From Janthinobacterium sp. PAMC25594 (GTDB taxonomy: Bacteria > Pseudomonadota > Gammaproteobacteria > Burkholderiales > Burkholderiaceae_D), in assembly GCF_019443505.1 (NCBI RefSeq), contig NZ_CP080377.1, positions 868,001 to 932,000 on the forward strand: a DNA stretch of 64,000 bases, in the 5' to 3' direction. A program made the translations under genes and the position numbers. Below, in pieces: positions 16,881 to 25,715 of the stretch (the stretch's first letter is position 1; every line of letters begins with the position of its first letter). The notes beneath the pieces are model-generated. The model had not been told where the DNA came from. It saw nothing but the letters and a program-made list of their open reading frames with translations, and did not search any database.

Positions 16881-19808
16881 TTAAAAGAACTTGTAGCTGG
16901 CCGAGAGCGCAAACTGGCGGCCGAACAGGTCCTGGCTATGGTTGTAGCCCTCCCAGCCGTTCGGGTCGTAGTACGGCTGCTTGTTAAACGCGTTTTTCAC
17001 GTTCAGGCCCACGTCCAGGTGCTTGATGGGCTTCCAGCTGAAGGCCAGGTTCACCGTGGTGTACGACGGCGCGCCCTTGCACTGGCCGGCCGGCAGCGAT
17101 ACCGAGGCGGCGGTGCAGTTCTCCGGCGTGTTGTCCTTGTCCCAGGGGCCATAGGCCCAGCGCGTCTTGCCCGAGTAGTTGATGAACACGCTGCTGACGA
17201 AGTTGCGGTAGCTCCAGTCGGCGTTGACCGTGGCGCGGTAGCGCGGCGAATCGTAGTAGCCGACGGTATTGCCCTTGATGTCGCTGCCGTCTTCGCTGTC
17301 GTGGGTATCGCGCTTGCGGATGGTGGCGGCGATGCCGGTGCTCAGCTTGCCCCAGTCACCGAGCGCAAAGCGCGTGCGCGCATCGATGTCCACGCCGTCC
17401 ATCAGGGTGCGGCCACGGTTCGAATACGAGTTGATCAAGCCGCCCAGGTTGCCCACCGAGTAGCGCGGCACGCCGCCCGCGCACACGCCCGCGTTGGCGG
17501 GATTGGCGCACATGGCCGCCACCGCCGCCACATTGCCACGGTCCGTATCCGTCAGGTCGTTGCGGATGGCGCTCGACGTGCCGGCCAGGGTCGGGCCGTA
17601 CTTGTCCACCAGTTCCGTAAACAGCTCGTTGAAGTCCTGGCGCACGATTTCGTCGCGGCGGTTGATGAACCAGTAATCGATGGAGATGCTCACGTCCTTG
17701 GCCGGCTGCAGCACCAGGCCCACGGTGGAAATCTTGGCCTTTTCCGGACGCAGGTTCTGGTTCGGCGGCGTCAGGCCGCCCACCGTCGTCGAGCAGTTCG
17801 AATTGAGCAGGCTCTTGCCCAGGTCAGCATCCGTCGCTACTTTTGACTTCATCAGCGCGCGCGCCATGGCGTTCGTTTCGTCACAGCGCACCGTGTCGCG
17901 GATGCCGCCCACCTGCGCAAAGACGCCGCCCGAGCCCGATTCGGCCAGGTTGGGCGCGCGGAAGCCTTCCGAATAGGTCCCGCGCAGCATCAGGTCGGGC
18001 CGCGCGCGCCAGATCACGCCCAGCTTGGGCGCCAGGTTGGCGGCGAAATGCGGATATTTGTCCAGGCGCGCGGCCGCGTTGACTTCCAGGGTGTCGCTGA
18101 GCGGCACCACCACTTCGCCAAACACGGCGGCGATGGTGCGCTTGCCATCGAACCAGGAACCGCCCTGCTGCGTAATCAGGCCATTGGCCGCATCGGCGTT
18201 GCCGGGCGTGAGAAAGCTCTCGCGCATGATGTTGGTGCCCACGGCGGCGCGCACTTCGCGTTCGCCGAGCTTGAACAGGGTGCCTTCGACCTTCGCGTCC
18301 CACGTCATCAGCTTGGTCCAGGATTCGATGGCGAAGGTCGGATAGGCGGCGCGCACCAGCGCCGCGTTGGCGTCGCTGATTTCGCCGAACTTGTAGGCGG
18401 GATTGTCCGAGATATACGTGCGGCCGCTGACGGGGTCTTTCGTGAACGGGCCAAACGCCTGCTCGAAGCCCTTGATGTTGATGTTCGCCGTCTGGAACAG
18501 GGTCGAATGGCTGCCCGCCACGCTGAGCGCCGTTTCAAAATCCCAGCCGCCGCCGATGCTGCCGCGCAGGCCGACGAGCGCACGGTAGTTTTCATCGACA
18601 TTCTTCTGGCCGAAGTGGCCCGTCGCATCCTGCAGCAGGTAATTCAAGCCGGCCGCGCCGCCCATCTTGGCCAGCATGTCGGCATCGAGCTTGCCCTTCA
18701 GGTAGACGTTGTTCGGGCTGAGGAAAGGCGTGACGAAGGTGTTCAGGGTATTGCCCGTGTTGCGCGCGAACCAGTTGTTCGTGCTGCCGCTGTTGAAGCT
18801 GGACGGGCCATTCTCGCCGCGCATCTTGATGTGGGTGTAGGCGCCTTCCGCGAACGCTTCCATGTCGCCGCCCAGTTTCAGCCGGCCGCTCAGGTAGGCC
18901 GTGGCGCGCTCCGAGGTAGGCCCCGTGTCAAGCTGGTTGGGCAGCGCATTCCACACGCAGCGGCTACCCGACGCCTCGGTGATGCTGGTGTTGCAGCCGG
19001 GCGCGGCGCGCTGGGTGCGCGCATTGTTCTTCGCCTTGTCGAAGACAAAGAAGGTCCCCGGGTTCATCACGCCCGGCTCGCTGCCGACGCCCACGCGCAT
19101 GTTCGGGATGAAATTCGGATTGTTCGCATAAAAATACGCGGGACGCTTTTGCCAGGTGTCGGCCAGGGCGATGCGGTCGCGCTGGTAGACGTTCACGGAA
19201 CCATAGATGTTGTAGCCGTCGCTGGCCAGGTCGCCCAGACCATACAAGACACTGGCCTGGCGCTCGCCATAGGCTTTCACGCTGGGCGAAAACTCGCCGT
19301 TGGCGCGCGCTTCCAGGCCTTGATACGATTTTTTGGTGATCACGTTGATGACGCCGGCCACGGCATCGGAGCCATACACGGCCGACGCGCCATCCGTCAA
19401 AATTTCCATGCGCTCGATGGCGGCGGCCGGGATGGCGTCGATATTGACGAACATGGTCTGGAAGCCGGCCGGTGCGCCATAGAACGACAGGCGGCGGCCA
19501 TTGAGCAGCACCAGCGTGCCCTGCGCCCCCAAGCCGCGCAAGTTCGCTTGCGAGCCGCCGTCCGACCCCGTGAACATTGAGCGGAAGTCCTGCTGCGCGG
19601 GACGCGCGGCGGGCAGGTTGTCTAGCACTTGCAGCAAGGTGAGCGCACCCATGTTTTCGATCTGCTTGGCGTTGATCACCTGTACCGGCGACGCCGTTTC
19701 CGCGTTGATGCGCTTCAGGCTGGAACCCGTCACTTCGACACGCGCCAGTTTTTCCTCCTCCGCCGCCAGCGCCGTCGACGCCAACCCTACCGCCACCATG
19801 GCGGCCAT
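16881..19808 (-). CDS. TonB-dependent receptor, GalNAc locus, with atypical start / possible frameshift in the signal peptide
   Basis: A 975-residue receptor as given from the in-frame ATG at 19808. Plug: RVEVTGSSLKRINAETASPVQVI, LRGLGAQGTLVLLNGRR, ILTDGASAVYGSDAVAGVINVITKK. The barrel ends ...FALSASYKFF, a normal complete C-terminus. It lies downstream of the GH31 gene and probably imports GalNAc glycans. The start is odd: the best ribosome site (AAGGGAG, 19831-19837) serves an ATG at 19825 that reads only MHLKN-stop, because a run of five A breaks the frame. Six A would give MHLKKLMAAMVAVGLASTALA, an ideal signal peptide. As it stands, the stop and the next ATG overlap (TGATG), so coupled reinitiation could still make the protein with a signal peptide lacking basic residues. 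Confidence 0.85.
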   Translation of the reverse strand: MAAMVAVGLASTALAAEEEKLARVEVTGSSLKRINAETASPVQVINAKQIENMGALTLLQVLDNLPAARPAQQDFRSMFTGSDGGSQANLRGLGAQGTLVLLNGRRLSFYGAPAGFQTMFVNIDAIPAAAIERMEILTDGASAVYGSDAVAGVINVITKKSYQGLEARANGEFSPSVKAYGERQASVLYGLGDLASDGYNIYGSVNVYQRDRIALADTWQKRPAYFYANNPNFIPNMRVGVGSEPGVMNPGTFFVFDKAKNNARTQRAAPGCNTSITEASGSRCVWNALPNQLDTGPTSERATAYLSGRLKLGGDMEAFAEGAYTHIKMRGENGPSSFNSGSTNNWFARNTGNTLNTFVTPFLSPNNVYLKGKLDADMLAKMGGAAGLNYLLQDATGHFGQKNVDENYRALVGLRGSIGGGWDFETALSVAGSHSTLFQTANINIKGFEQAFGPFTKDPVSGRTYISDNPAYKFGEISDANAALVRAAYPTFAIESWTKLMTWDAKVEGTLFKLGEREVRAAVGTNIMRESFLTPGNADAANGLITQQGGSWFDGKRTIAAVFGEVVVPLSDTLEVNAAARLDKYPHFAANLAPKLGVIWRARPDLMLRGTYSEGFRAPNLAESGSGGVFAQVGGIRDTVRCDETNAMARALMKSKVATDADLGKSLLNSNCSTTVGGLTPPNQNLRPEKAKISTVGLVLQPAKDVSISIDYWFINRRDEIVRQDFNELFTELVDKYGPTLAGTSSAIRNDLTDTDRGNVAAVAAMCANPANAGVCAGGVPRYSVGNLGGLINSYSNRGRTLMDGVDIDARTRFALGDWGKLSTGIAATIRKRDTHDSEDGSDIKGNTVGYYDSPRYRATVNADWSYRNFVSSVFINYSGKTRWAYGPWDKDNTPENCTAASVSLPAGQCKGAPSYTTVNLAFSWKPIKHLDVGLNVKNAFNKQPYYDPNGWEGYNHSQDLFGRQFALSASYKFF

Positions 19809-19837
19809 CAGTTTTTCAAGTGCATTCCCGTCTCCCT
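19806..19837 (-). promoter_or_regulatory. Ribosome site and five-codon leader ORF overlapping the receptor start
   Basis: AAGGGAG (19837-19831), then ATG CAC TTG AAA AAC TGA (19825-19808), whose TGA shares its A with the receptor ATG (19808-19806). Either a translational-coupling leader or the scar of a one-base loss in the A-run at 19812-19816. Confidence 0.55.
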
Positions 19838-19880
19838 TATTATCAGTGATGATCAGTGATTTGTTTTCGTCAGCTTGCAA

Positions 19881-19915
19881 GAGCCCCTCCCCGGTCCGAA
19901 GAGGGGCTCGTTTTT
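19881..19915. terminator. Hairpin between the GH31 gene and the second receptor
   Basis: GAGCCCCTC, 11-base loop, GAGGGGCTC, then GTTTTT on the plus strand. The T-run favours rightward termination, but the flanking genes run leftward, where no T-run follows. It may act as a partial attenuator or RNA-stabilising stem setting the ratio of GH31 to receptor. Confidence 0.55.
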
Positions 19916-19940
19916 AGTGAAATGATGAAGTGAAGTGTGT

Positions 19941-22900
19941 CTAGCGCGACTTGACGGTCGCGCCTTGCGTGCCGGTCAGCACGGCATTGGCCCAGTTACC
20001 GCAGACCTGGGCCGGGTGGGCGCCGCGCGCGCCCAAGGTGCGCAAACTGAGCTGGCTCAGGCCGCGCACGTCGATTTCGGGTTTGACCACCCCGGGAGCC
20101 GTGACCAGGCCGCTGTCGTACAGCAGCCGCTCACCGCTCCAGACCTGGAATTGCAAGCCGCCCGCGCCGCGGCAGCTATCGTCCACGCCCAGGTCGGCGC
20201 GCAGCAGATTCCAGTTGCCCGCCAGCTGCAAGTCGATGCGGCTGGCCGGTCCCACGCCGAGCCCCTTGCGGAACCACAGCCCGTTCATGCGCATCTCGGC
20301 CGCCTTGCCGGCCGGCCGGTCTTTCGCGATATGCTTCGGCAGCGCCAGGTCCGACAGATAGCGCTGCACCTCTTCGCCTTCGGCCACGCGGTGCTCGAGC
20401 ACGCGGAATTCCGACAGGGTCACGGGCGCCACGTCGGTGGCCAGCGCCGCGTCGAACGCGCGCGCCACCGGCCCGGCCTGCGCCGCCGTCACCATCGGGT
20501 CGGTGGACGCGGCGCCATCGCCTTCCGGATTTTGCGTGCTCATGACGCGAAAGCGCAGCAAGCGCCCGGCCGTGGCGGGGAAGTTGATCGTCTGCGTACC
20601 CTCTTGCAATTTGAGGGTGCCGCGCGCAAGCGCCGCGCCCCACTCGCCGTTGTTGTCGCCGATGTAGATTTCATAATCGCGCACCTGGCCATGTTTCCAG
20701 TGCTGGTCGTTGCGCGGCGCCAGTTCGATGCCATCGACGAGGCGCCGTTCCGTAAAGCCGATCACCCATTCGTGCGGCCCGCTCTTCACGGACGGGCTGC
20801 GCACGGTGCGGAACCAGGTCTCCGGCTTGCCGTCGAAGGCGTTTTCCAGCGGATAGCCGTTTTCTTCGGCCGGACGCGCCACCACCTGCATGGCGTCGGC
20901 CGGCAAGGCGCGGCCCGGCACGGGAGCGGCCGGGAAGTCGGCATCGATTCTCGCCACGGCCAGCGCACCGGCGACCTGCAGAATCAAAGGCTGGCGGATA
21001 TCCTGCGCCGCCACTTTCACGTGCAGGGTGCCTTGCCGGTCGGCAAGATCGAAATACCAGGCATCAAGCGCCTTGTCGTAGGCGGCGCGGTCGGCGGACG
21101 CCGCGATCAGCCGTTCGCCAGCGCGCACGGTGGCCGGTGCCTGGCCCGCCAGCATACGCAGCGCATAGCCGCGGCGCGCTTCCTGGCCCTGGTACTGGCC
21201 ATCGACGGCGCCGATGTCGACCTGCACGTCGCCGGCCGTCTGGCGCATGCGGATGACTTGCTGGCTGAAGGCGCCGCCCTGGTACTGGCGCGTATTGCCG
21301 TCGTCTTCATACAGGGTGTAGTCGGAATGGCCGTGCGGGTAGATGTCGAGCGTGAGCTGGTCCTTCGGTTTCTGGCCGTCGTACAGCATTTCCGGATACA
21401 TGGGCAGGATGGCGCCGGCGCGCACGAACACGGGCAGCTTGTCCAGCGTGACCTGCATATCGAGGTCGCGCCCTTTCGCGTCGGCCGTGGCCTGGCGGCC
21501 ATCCCAGTAGTCATACCACGTGCCCTGCGGCAGGTGGATGCCCTTGCGCCAGCCGCCGCTGACGGCCTGGCTGCGGTAGACGGGCGCCACCAGCACGTCG
21601 CGCCCCAGCAGGAATTGGTATTTATACGCTTCCGTGTAGGCGGCCGGGTCTTGCGGATAATCCCACATCAGGCCGCGCACCAGCGGCGCGCCCGATTGCT
21701 CGGCCTCGCGCACCAGCGTATACATGTACGGCGTCAAACGCATCTTGAGCTTCAGATAGCGGCGGTTGATGTCGCGGTACGGCTGCTCGAACCACCACGG
21801 GTGCTTGCGCTCGGCCGCGGCCCAGCCGGACATGCCCATCAGGACGGGCGTAAAGCTTTTCCACTGTAGGTCGCGCAGATAGGTTTCCGGGCTGCCGCCG
21901 AAGATGGCGTCCACGTCGCCCGATGCATACGCCTGGCCGGACAGGCCCGAGCCGATCAGGGTCGGGATGTGCCAGCGGATGTAATCCCAGCTGGCGCTCT
22001 GGTCGCCCGTCCACGCCACGGCGTAGCGCTGGATGCCGGCCCAGCCCATCACCGTCCACAGGAAGGGGCGGCTGTCGGAGTTGTTCAGGATGCCGTCGTA
22101 GGCCGACTTGTTCGCATCCATGGCGAACTGGTAGCCCTTGCCCGTCCACGCCACATCCAGCTTTTGCACGCGGCTGCCCGCCTGGCCCACTTCCCAGGCG
22201 ATCTTGTCGACGCCGTTTTCCGTCCACAGGCCCGTGCGAAAGCCATAGCCGGCCAGGCCCTTCACGGTTTCCGGCAAGTTCGTGTAGCCGCAGCCATAGC
22301 CGTCGTTGGGCAGTATCCAGCCGCCCGGCATGTCGTGTTCGCGGTACTGGCGCGCCACCGTTTCCACCACGTCCGGCGTTTTGCCGGTCGGGCCGTCCGT
22401 CCAGCCCTTCGGCACGGAACCGGGCTTTTTCACATTGTCGCCATCGTTGTAGCAATCGGCGTCGCCGTACTCCAGCGCCCAGCGGGGCAGCATGCGCGCG
22501 CGGCCCGTCAAGTCCGTGTAGCGGGCGACGACGTCGCGCAAGTCCTTGCCGACAAAGAAATACGCGTCGAAACGGCCTTCCGCGTGCTGCAGCGAGATCT
22601 GCTCCTTGTCGCGCAAGTCGTAATTGCCGTCGGACCAGGTATTGCGCAGCATGCCCCAGCCCCTTGAGCTCATGAGGAATGGCGCGGGATTCGGCCGGTC
22701 GCCCTCTTCCCAGCCGCCCGAATACGACACGGGCACCTGCTTGCCCTTGAATTCGAAGCGGCCATTCTGCTGGCCGCCGCCGAAGTAACGCTCGCCCGGC
22801 AGGCTCGATAGCACCTGCACGCCCTGCTTGTCGTCGAGCGACAGCGGCTGCACTTCGCGCCACAAGGGCACCAGGTCGCCCTTGCGGAACAAGGTAAAGC

Positions 22901-23291
22901 GCAAGGGTTTGCGGTCGATGCGCAGGCTCAGGGCCTCGGTGCTGATCAGGATATGGTCGGGCTGTTCATTGATCTGGTACGCCACCTGCGCGGCAGGCTG
23001 GCCCACGACGATGGGCGCGGCCTTGTCGCCGGGCCCCGTCAAGCCCCCTTTGCCGCCCGCCTGGATGCGCAGCACGTCCGCCTGCGGCAGGCTGATACGC
23101 AGTTGCACGCCCGTGTCGCTGCGCAGATCCCAGCCCAGCGCCTCGCCCTTGGCCACGTCGGCCGCATGCACGGCACTCAAGCTTGTCAGGTTGCCGATAG
23201 GCGCGGCCTGCACGCCCGGCGCGGCCAGGGTGGCGAGGGCGGCGAGGACACAGGCGGCAAGGGCGCGGCGGGGAAGCGGGAGAGGTTTCAT
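19941..23291 (-). CDS. GH31 family glycosidase, alpha-N-acetylgalactosaminidase-like, with CBM32 and NPCBM modules
   Basis: A 1116-residue secreted enzyme. Signal peptide about 1-29; GH31 N-terminal beta-sandwich about 45-255; (beta/alpha)8 barrel about 265-560; DUF5110-like beta domain about 600-700; F5/8 type C (CBM32-like) module about 800-960; NPCBM module about 975-1110. The probable catalytic nucleophile is Asp379 (QKLDVAWTG) and the acid/base Asp430 (AWTGDQSASWDYIRW). Their spacing and sequence fit the GH31 subgroup of alpha-GalNAcases rather than alpha-glucosidases or xylosidases, and the GalNAc locus agrees. The ATG at 23291 (MKPLPLPRR) gives a clean signal peptide 28 nt from the predicted transcript start. 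Exact specificity is inference. Confidence 0.88.
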   Translation of the reverse strand: MKPLPLPRRALAACVLAALATLAAPGVQAAPIGNLTSLSAVHAADVAKGEALGWDLRSDTGVQLRISLPQADVLRIQAGGKGGLTGPGDKAAPIVVGQPAAQVAYQINEQPDHILISTEALSLRIDRKPLRFTLFRKGDLVPLWREVQPLSLDDKQGVQVLSSLPGERYFGGGQQNGRFEFKGKQVPVSYSGGWEEGDRPNPAPFLMSSRGWGMLRNTWSDGNYDLRDKEQISLQHAEGRFDAYFFVGKDLRDVVARYTDLTGRARMLPRWALEYGDADCYNDGDNVKKPGSVPKGWTDGPTGKTPDVVETVARQYREHDMPGGWILPNDGYGCGYTNLPETVKGLAGYGFRTGLWTENGVDKIAWEVGQAGSRVQKLDVAWTGKGYQFAMDANKSAYDGILNNSDSRPFLWTVMGWAGIQRYAVAWTGDQSASWDYIRWHIPTLIGSGLSGQAYASGDVDAIFGGSPETYLRDLQWKSFTPVLMGMSGWAAAERKHPWWFEQPYRDINRRYLKLKMRLTPYMYTLVREAEQSGAPLVRGLMWDYPQDPAAYTEAYKYQFLLGRDVLVAPVYRSQAVSGGWRKGIHLPQGTWYDYWDGRQATADAKGRDLDMQVTLDKLPVFVRAGAILPMYPEMLYDGQKPKDQLTLDIYPHGHSDYTLYEDDGNTRQYQGGAFSQQVIRMRQTAGDVQVDIGAVDGQYQGQEARRGYALRMLAGQAPATVRAGERLIAASADRAAYDKALDAWYFDLADRQGTLHVKVAAQDIRQPLILQVAGALAVARIDADFPAAPVPGRALPADAMQVVARPAEENGYPLENAFDGKPETWFRTVRSPSVKSGPHEWVIGFTERRLVDGIELAPRNDQHWKHGQVRDYEIYIGDNNGEWGAALARGTLKLQEGTQTINFPATAGRLLRFRVMSTQNPEGDGAASTDPMVTAAQAGPVARAFDAALATDVAPVTLSEFRVLEHRVAEGEEVQRYLSDLALPKHIAKDRPAGKAAEMRMNGLWFRKGLGVGPASRIDLQLAGNWNLLRADLGVDDSCRGAGGLQFQVWSGERLLYDSGLVTAPGVVKPEIDVRGLSQLSLRTLGARGAHPAQVCGNWANAVLTGTQGATVKSR

Positions 23292-23325
23292 CTGGCGGCT
23301 TTCAGAAAATCGAAGTGATGGAAAT

Positions 23326-23354
23326 ACTTTAAGAAGAAAAATAAATATCGTCAA
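23326..23354 (-). promoter_or_regulatory. Sigma-70-type promoter of the GH31 gene
   Basis: Leftward -35 TTGACG (23354-23349), 17-bp spacer, -10 TAAAGT (23331-23326), predicted start near 23319 and a 28-nt leader. A CTTTC element lies seven bases upstream of the -35. The sequence is a near-copy of the promoter at 16548-16576. Confidence 0.7.
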
Positions 23355-23560
23355 CAAAAAGAAAGTTAAAGCGGCAATTTATTAATAAAATACCCAGAAT
23401 TGGCGCATTTTTCTTACGTTTCATCAAAATGCCACAAATCATACTTTCGTTATCGTCGCATTTCAGCGACAGGTGGCAGCGCGACTGGGTTTCATGCGGC
23501 ACTGCAGCACGATTGAAAGCAGATAAACCGACATTATTTCGCAAGCCATGCAACTATTTA

Positions 23561-23612
23561 CTTTCGTTTTACTTTCGTATTTGACTTTTCGAAATTTAGT
23601 ATTTATGCTTTC
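23561..23612 (+). promoter_or_regulatory. agaS promoter with flanking AgaR-type operators
   Basis: -35 TTGACT (23581-23586), 17-bp spacer, -10 TATGCT (23604-23609), predicted start near 23616, 23 nt before the agaS ATG. CTTTC copies at 23561 and 23572 are 11 bp apart (one helical turn) just upstream of the -35, and a third at 23608 overlaps the -10. This is a good repressor arrangement. Confidence 0.72.
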
Positions 23613-23638
23613 TCCAACAAACACTTTACTGACACTCC

Positions 23639-24775
23639 ATGACTACCCTTCTTCAGCGTGACATTCAAACCTGGCGCGACATCGGCGGCCTGCACACGGC
23701 CGAGGAAATCGCCCACCAGCCGGCCATCTGGCGCGCGCTGGCCGGCATTTTGCGCAACGAGCAAGCCAGCCTGGCCGCCTTCCTCGGCGACGCGCTGTCC
23801 AATCCGCAGCAGCGCGTCATCCTGACGGGCGCCGGCAGCTCGGCGTATGTGGGCGAAATCGTCGCCGACACCCTGAATGCGGCCTGGCCCGCGCAGATCC
23901 GCGCCATCGCCACCACGACTTTGCTGACGCACCACGAGCTGTACCTGGAAGCGGATGCGCCTACCCTGCTCGTCTCGTTTGCCCGCAGCGGCGACAGCCC
24001 GGAAAGCCTAGCGGCCGTGGAACTGCTGCGCCAGGTCGTGCCCGGCGCGCGCTTTTTGAATATCACCTGCAACGCGGACGGCAAGCTGGCGCGCCAGGGC
24101 GCCAATGACAGCAATACGTATAACCTGCTGATGCCCGAAGGCAGCTGCGATCGCGGCTTCGCCATGACCAGCAGCTTTAGCAGCATGCTGCTGGCGGCCC
24201 TGTCGGTACTGGGCCAGGATACGGATCTGTCTCGCCTGGACACGCTGGCGCAGCTGGGCGAACAAGCCTTGCGCGACTGGTCGGCGCCCGTGGCGGAGCT
24301 GGGTTCGACACCCGTGCAACGCGTGGTCTACCTGGGCAGCGGCCCGCTGGAAGCGCTGGCCAAGGAAGCGGCCCTGAAAATCCTGGAATTGACGGGCGGC
24401 CGCGTGATGGCGATGGCAAATACCGCGCTGGGCTTCCGCCACGGCCCGAAATCGGCCGTCACCACGGAATCGCTGGTGATCCTGCTGCGCAGCAGCAAGC
24501 CGCTGGCGCGCCAGTACGAAGACGATTTATTGAAAGAACTCCAGCGCGACAGCGTGGCGCAGCGCTGCCTGACCGTGGGCATCGGTGCCGACCTGTCAGC
24601 CGACGCGCCGGCCTGGCCCGACGCCTGGCTGGCCCCGCTGTGGCTGCTGATGGCGCAGCAATATGCGCTGCACCAGTCCGCGCTGCTGCAACTGCGCCCC
24701 GACAATCCATTCGCCGGCGGCATCGTCAACCGTGTCGTGCAGGGCGTCACCATCTATGGCCATGACCAATTCTAA
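23639..24775 (+). CDS. agaS: Galactosamine-6-phosphate deaminase/isomerase, SIS domain
   Basis: A 378-residue cytoplasmic enzyme with two SIS (sugar isomerase) domains. The first is about residues 45-190 (VILTGAGSSAYVGE; LLVSFARSGDSPESLAA) and the second about 220-360 (VYLGSGPLEALAKEAALKILELTGG; GFRHGPKSAVTTESL). AgaS converts galactosamine-6-phosphate to tagatose-6-phosphate plus ammonia; this was shown biochemically for Shewanella AgaS and genetically in E. coli. It is the first gene of the catabolic operon, with a promoter and CTTTC elements directly upstream, and its 3' end overlaps the kinase gene by 20 nt. Confidence 0.93.
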   Translation: MTTLLQRDIQTWRDIGGLHTAEEIAHQPAIWRALAGILRNEQASLAAFLGDALSNPQQRVILTGAGSSAYVGEIVADTLNAAWPAQIRAIATTTLLTHHELYLEADAPTLLVSFARSGDSPESLAAVELLRQVVPGARFLNITCNADGKLARQGANDSNTYNLLMPEGSCDRGFAMTSSFSSMLLAALSVLGQDTDLSRLDTLAQLGEQALRDWSAPVAELGSTPVQRVVYLGSGPLEALAKEAALKILELTGGRVMAMANTALGFRHGPKSAVTTESLVILLRSSKPLARQYEDDLLKELQRDSVAQRCLTVGIGADLSADAPAWPDAWLAPLWLLMAQQYALHQSALLQLRPDNPFAGGIVNRVVQGVTIYGHDQF

Positions 24776-25715
24776 TTCCATCCAGGGCTTTCACGGCATC
24801 GACATCGGCGGCAGCAAGATGGAGCTGGTCGCCTTTGCCGACCGCGACGGGGCATTGACGGAAGTTTTCCGCGAACGGGTGGCTACGCCCGGTGACGATT
24901 TTGCCGCCTTCGTGCAAGCGATCGTCGACCTGGTGGCGCGCGGCGACGCCGCCCTGGGCACGACGGCGCCCGTCGGCATCGGCCTGCCCGGCGTGATCGA
25001 CAGCGCCAGCGGGCGGCAACTGAGTTCCAACGTGCCGGCCCTGAACGGCCGCCTGGTGGCGCAAACCCTGCAGCAAGCCTTGCAGCGCCCTGTCGCCATC
25101 GGCAACGATTGCCAGTGTTTCGCCCTGTCCGAAGCGCAAGGCGGCGCGGCCGGGAATGCCGTCAGCATGTTCGGCGCCATCCTCGGCACGGGCGCCGGCG
25201 GCGGCTACTGCGTGGGCGGCCAACTGCTGCGCGGCTTCAACGGCGTGGCCGGCGAATGGGGCCACTGGAGCCTGCCCGCCACCCTGCTGGCGCAGCACGG
25301 CCTGGCCGAATACCCGTGCCCGTGCGGCAAGGCGGGCTGCCTGGAACGCTATGTCTCTGGCCCCGCCATGCGCAAACTCCATGCGCACTTTGGCGGCGAC
25401 GGCGCCGAGCCGCTGGCCATCGTCGCACGCGCCAACATCGGCGACGCCGTGGCCGAACGCACGGTGGCCGTGCACCTCGACGTGCTGGGCCACGCGCTGG
25501 CCGGCCTGGTATTGGCCTACGACCCGCACGTCATCGTGCTCGGCGGCGGCCTGTCCAAGCTGCCGCACCTGTACGACAAGCTGCCGGCCGCCGTCAAGCG
25601 CCATCTGTTCCCCGGCGTCCACGTGCCGCCCATTTTGCCGCCCCGCTTTGGCGACGCCGGCGGCGCGCGCGGCGCGGCCCTTTTGATACGACAACATACC
25701 AAGGCGTCAACATGA
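24756..25715 (+). CDS. agaK: ROK-family N-acetylgalactosamine kinase
   Basis: A 319-residue ROK sugar kinase. It has the phosphate-binding motif GIDIGGSKMEL at the N-terminus, the segment GIGLPGVIDSASG, the catalytic-region motif NDCQCFALSEAQGG, GTGAGGGYCVGG, and the zinc-binding CPCGKAGCLERYVSG. In this locus it should phosphorylate incoming GalNAc at C6, the role proven for Shewanella AgaK; specificity here is from context. Two starts six bases apart (24756 and 24762) lie inside the end of agaS. The stop overlaps the agaZ start (ATGA), indicating coupled translation. Confidence 0.9.
   Translation: MAMTNSNSIQGFHGIDIGGSKMELVAFADRDGALTEVFRERVATPGDDFAAFVQAIVDLVARGDAALGTTAPVGIGLPGVIDSASGRQLSSNVPALNGRLVAQTLQQALQRPVAIGNDCQCFALSEAQGGAAGNAVSMFGAILGTGAGGGYCVGGQLLRGFNGVAGEWGHWSLPATLLAQHGLAEYPCPCGKAGCLERYVSGPAMRKLHAHFGGDGAEPLAIVARANIGDAVAERTVAVHLDVLGHALAGLVLAYDPHVIVLGGGLSKLPHLYDKLPAAVKRHLFPGVHVPPILPPRFGDAGGARGAALLIRQHTKAST

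Larger units (their letters stand above)
23292..23638. other. Divergent AgaR-type control region, GH31 / agaS
   Basis: 347 A+T-rich bases without a gene. It has two outward promoters (leftward at 23326-23354, rightward at 23581-23609) and six CTTTC/GAAAG elements at 23361-23365, 23444-23448, 23515-23519, 23561-23565, 23572-23576 and 23608-23612. The last three flank and overlap the agaS promoter. Chance expectation at the window's base composition is well under one or two copies. Confidence 0.7.

Noticed and set aside
18048..19580. A 510-codon plus-strand open frame
   Set aside because: Antisense to the second TonB receptor, with shadow-frame composition and no family resemblance.
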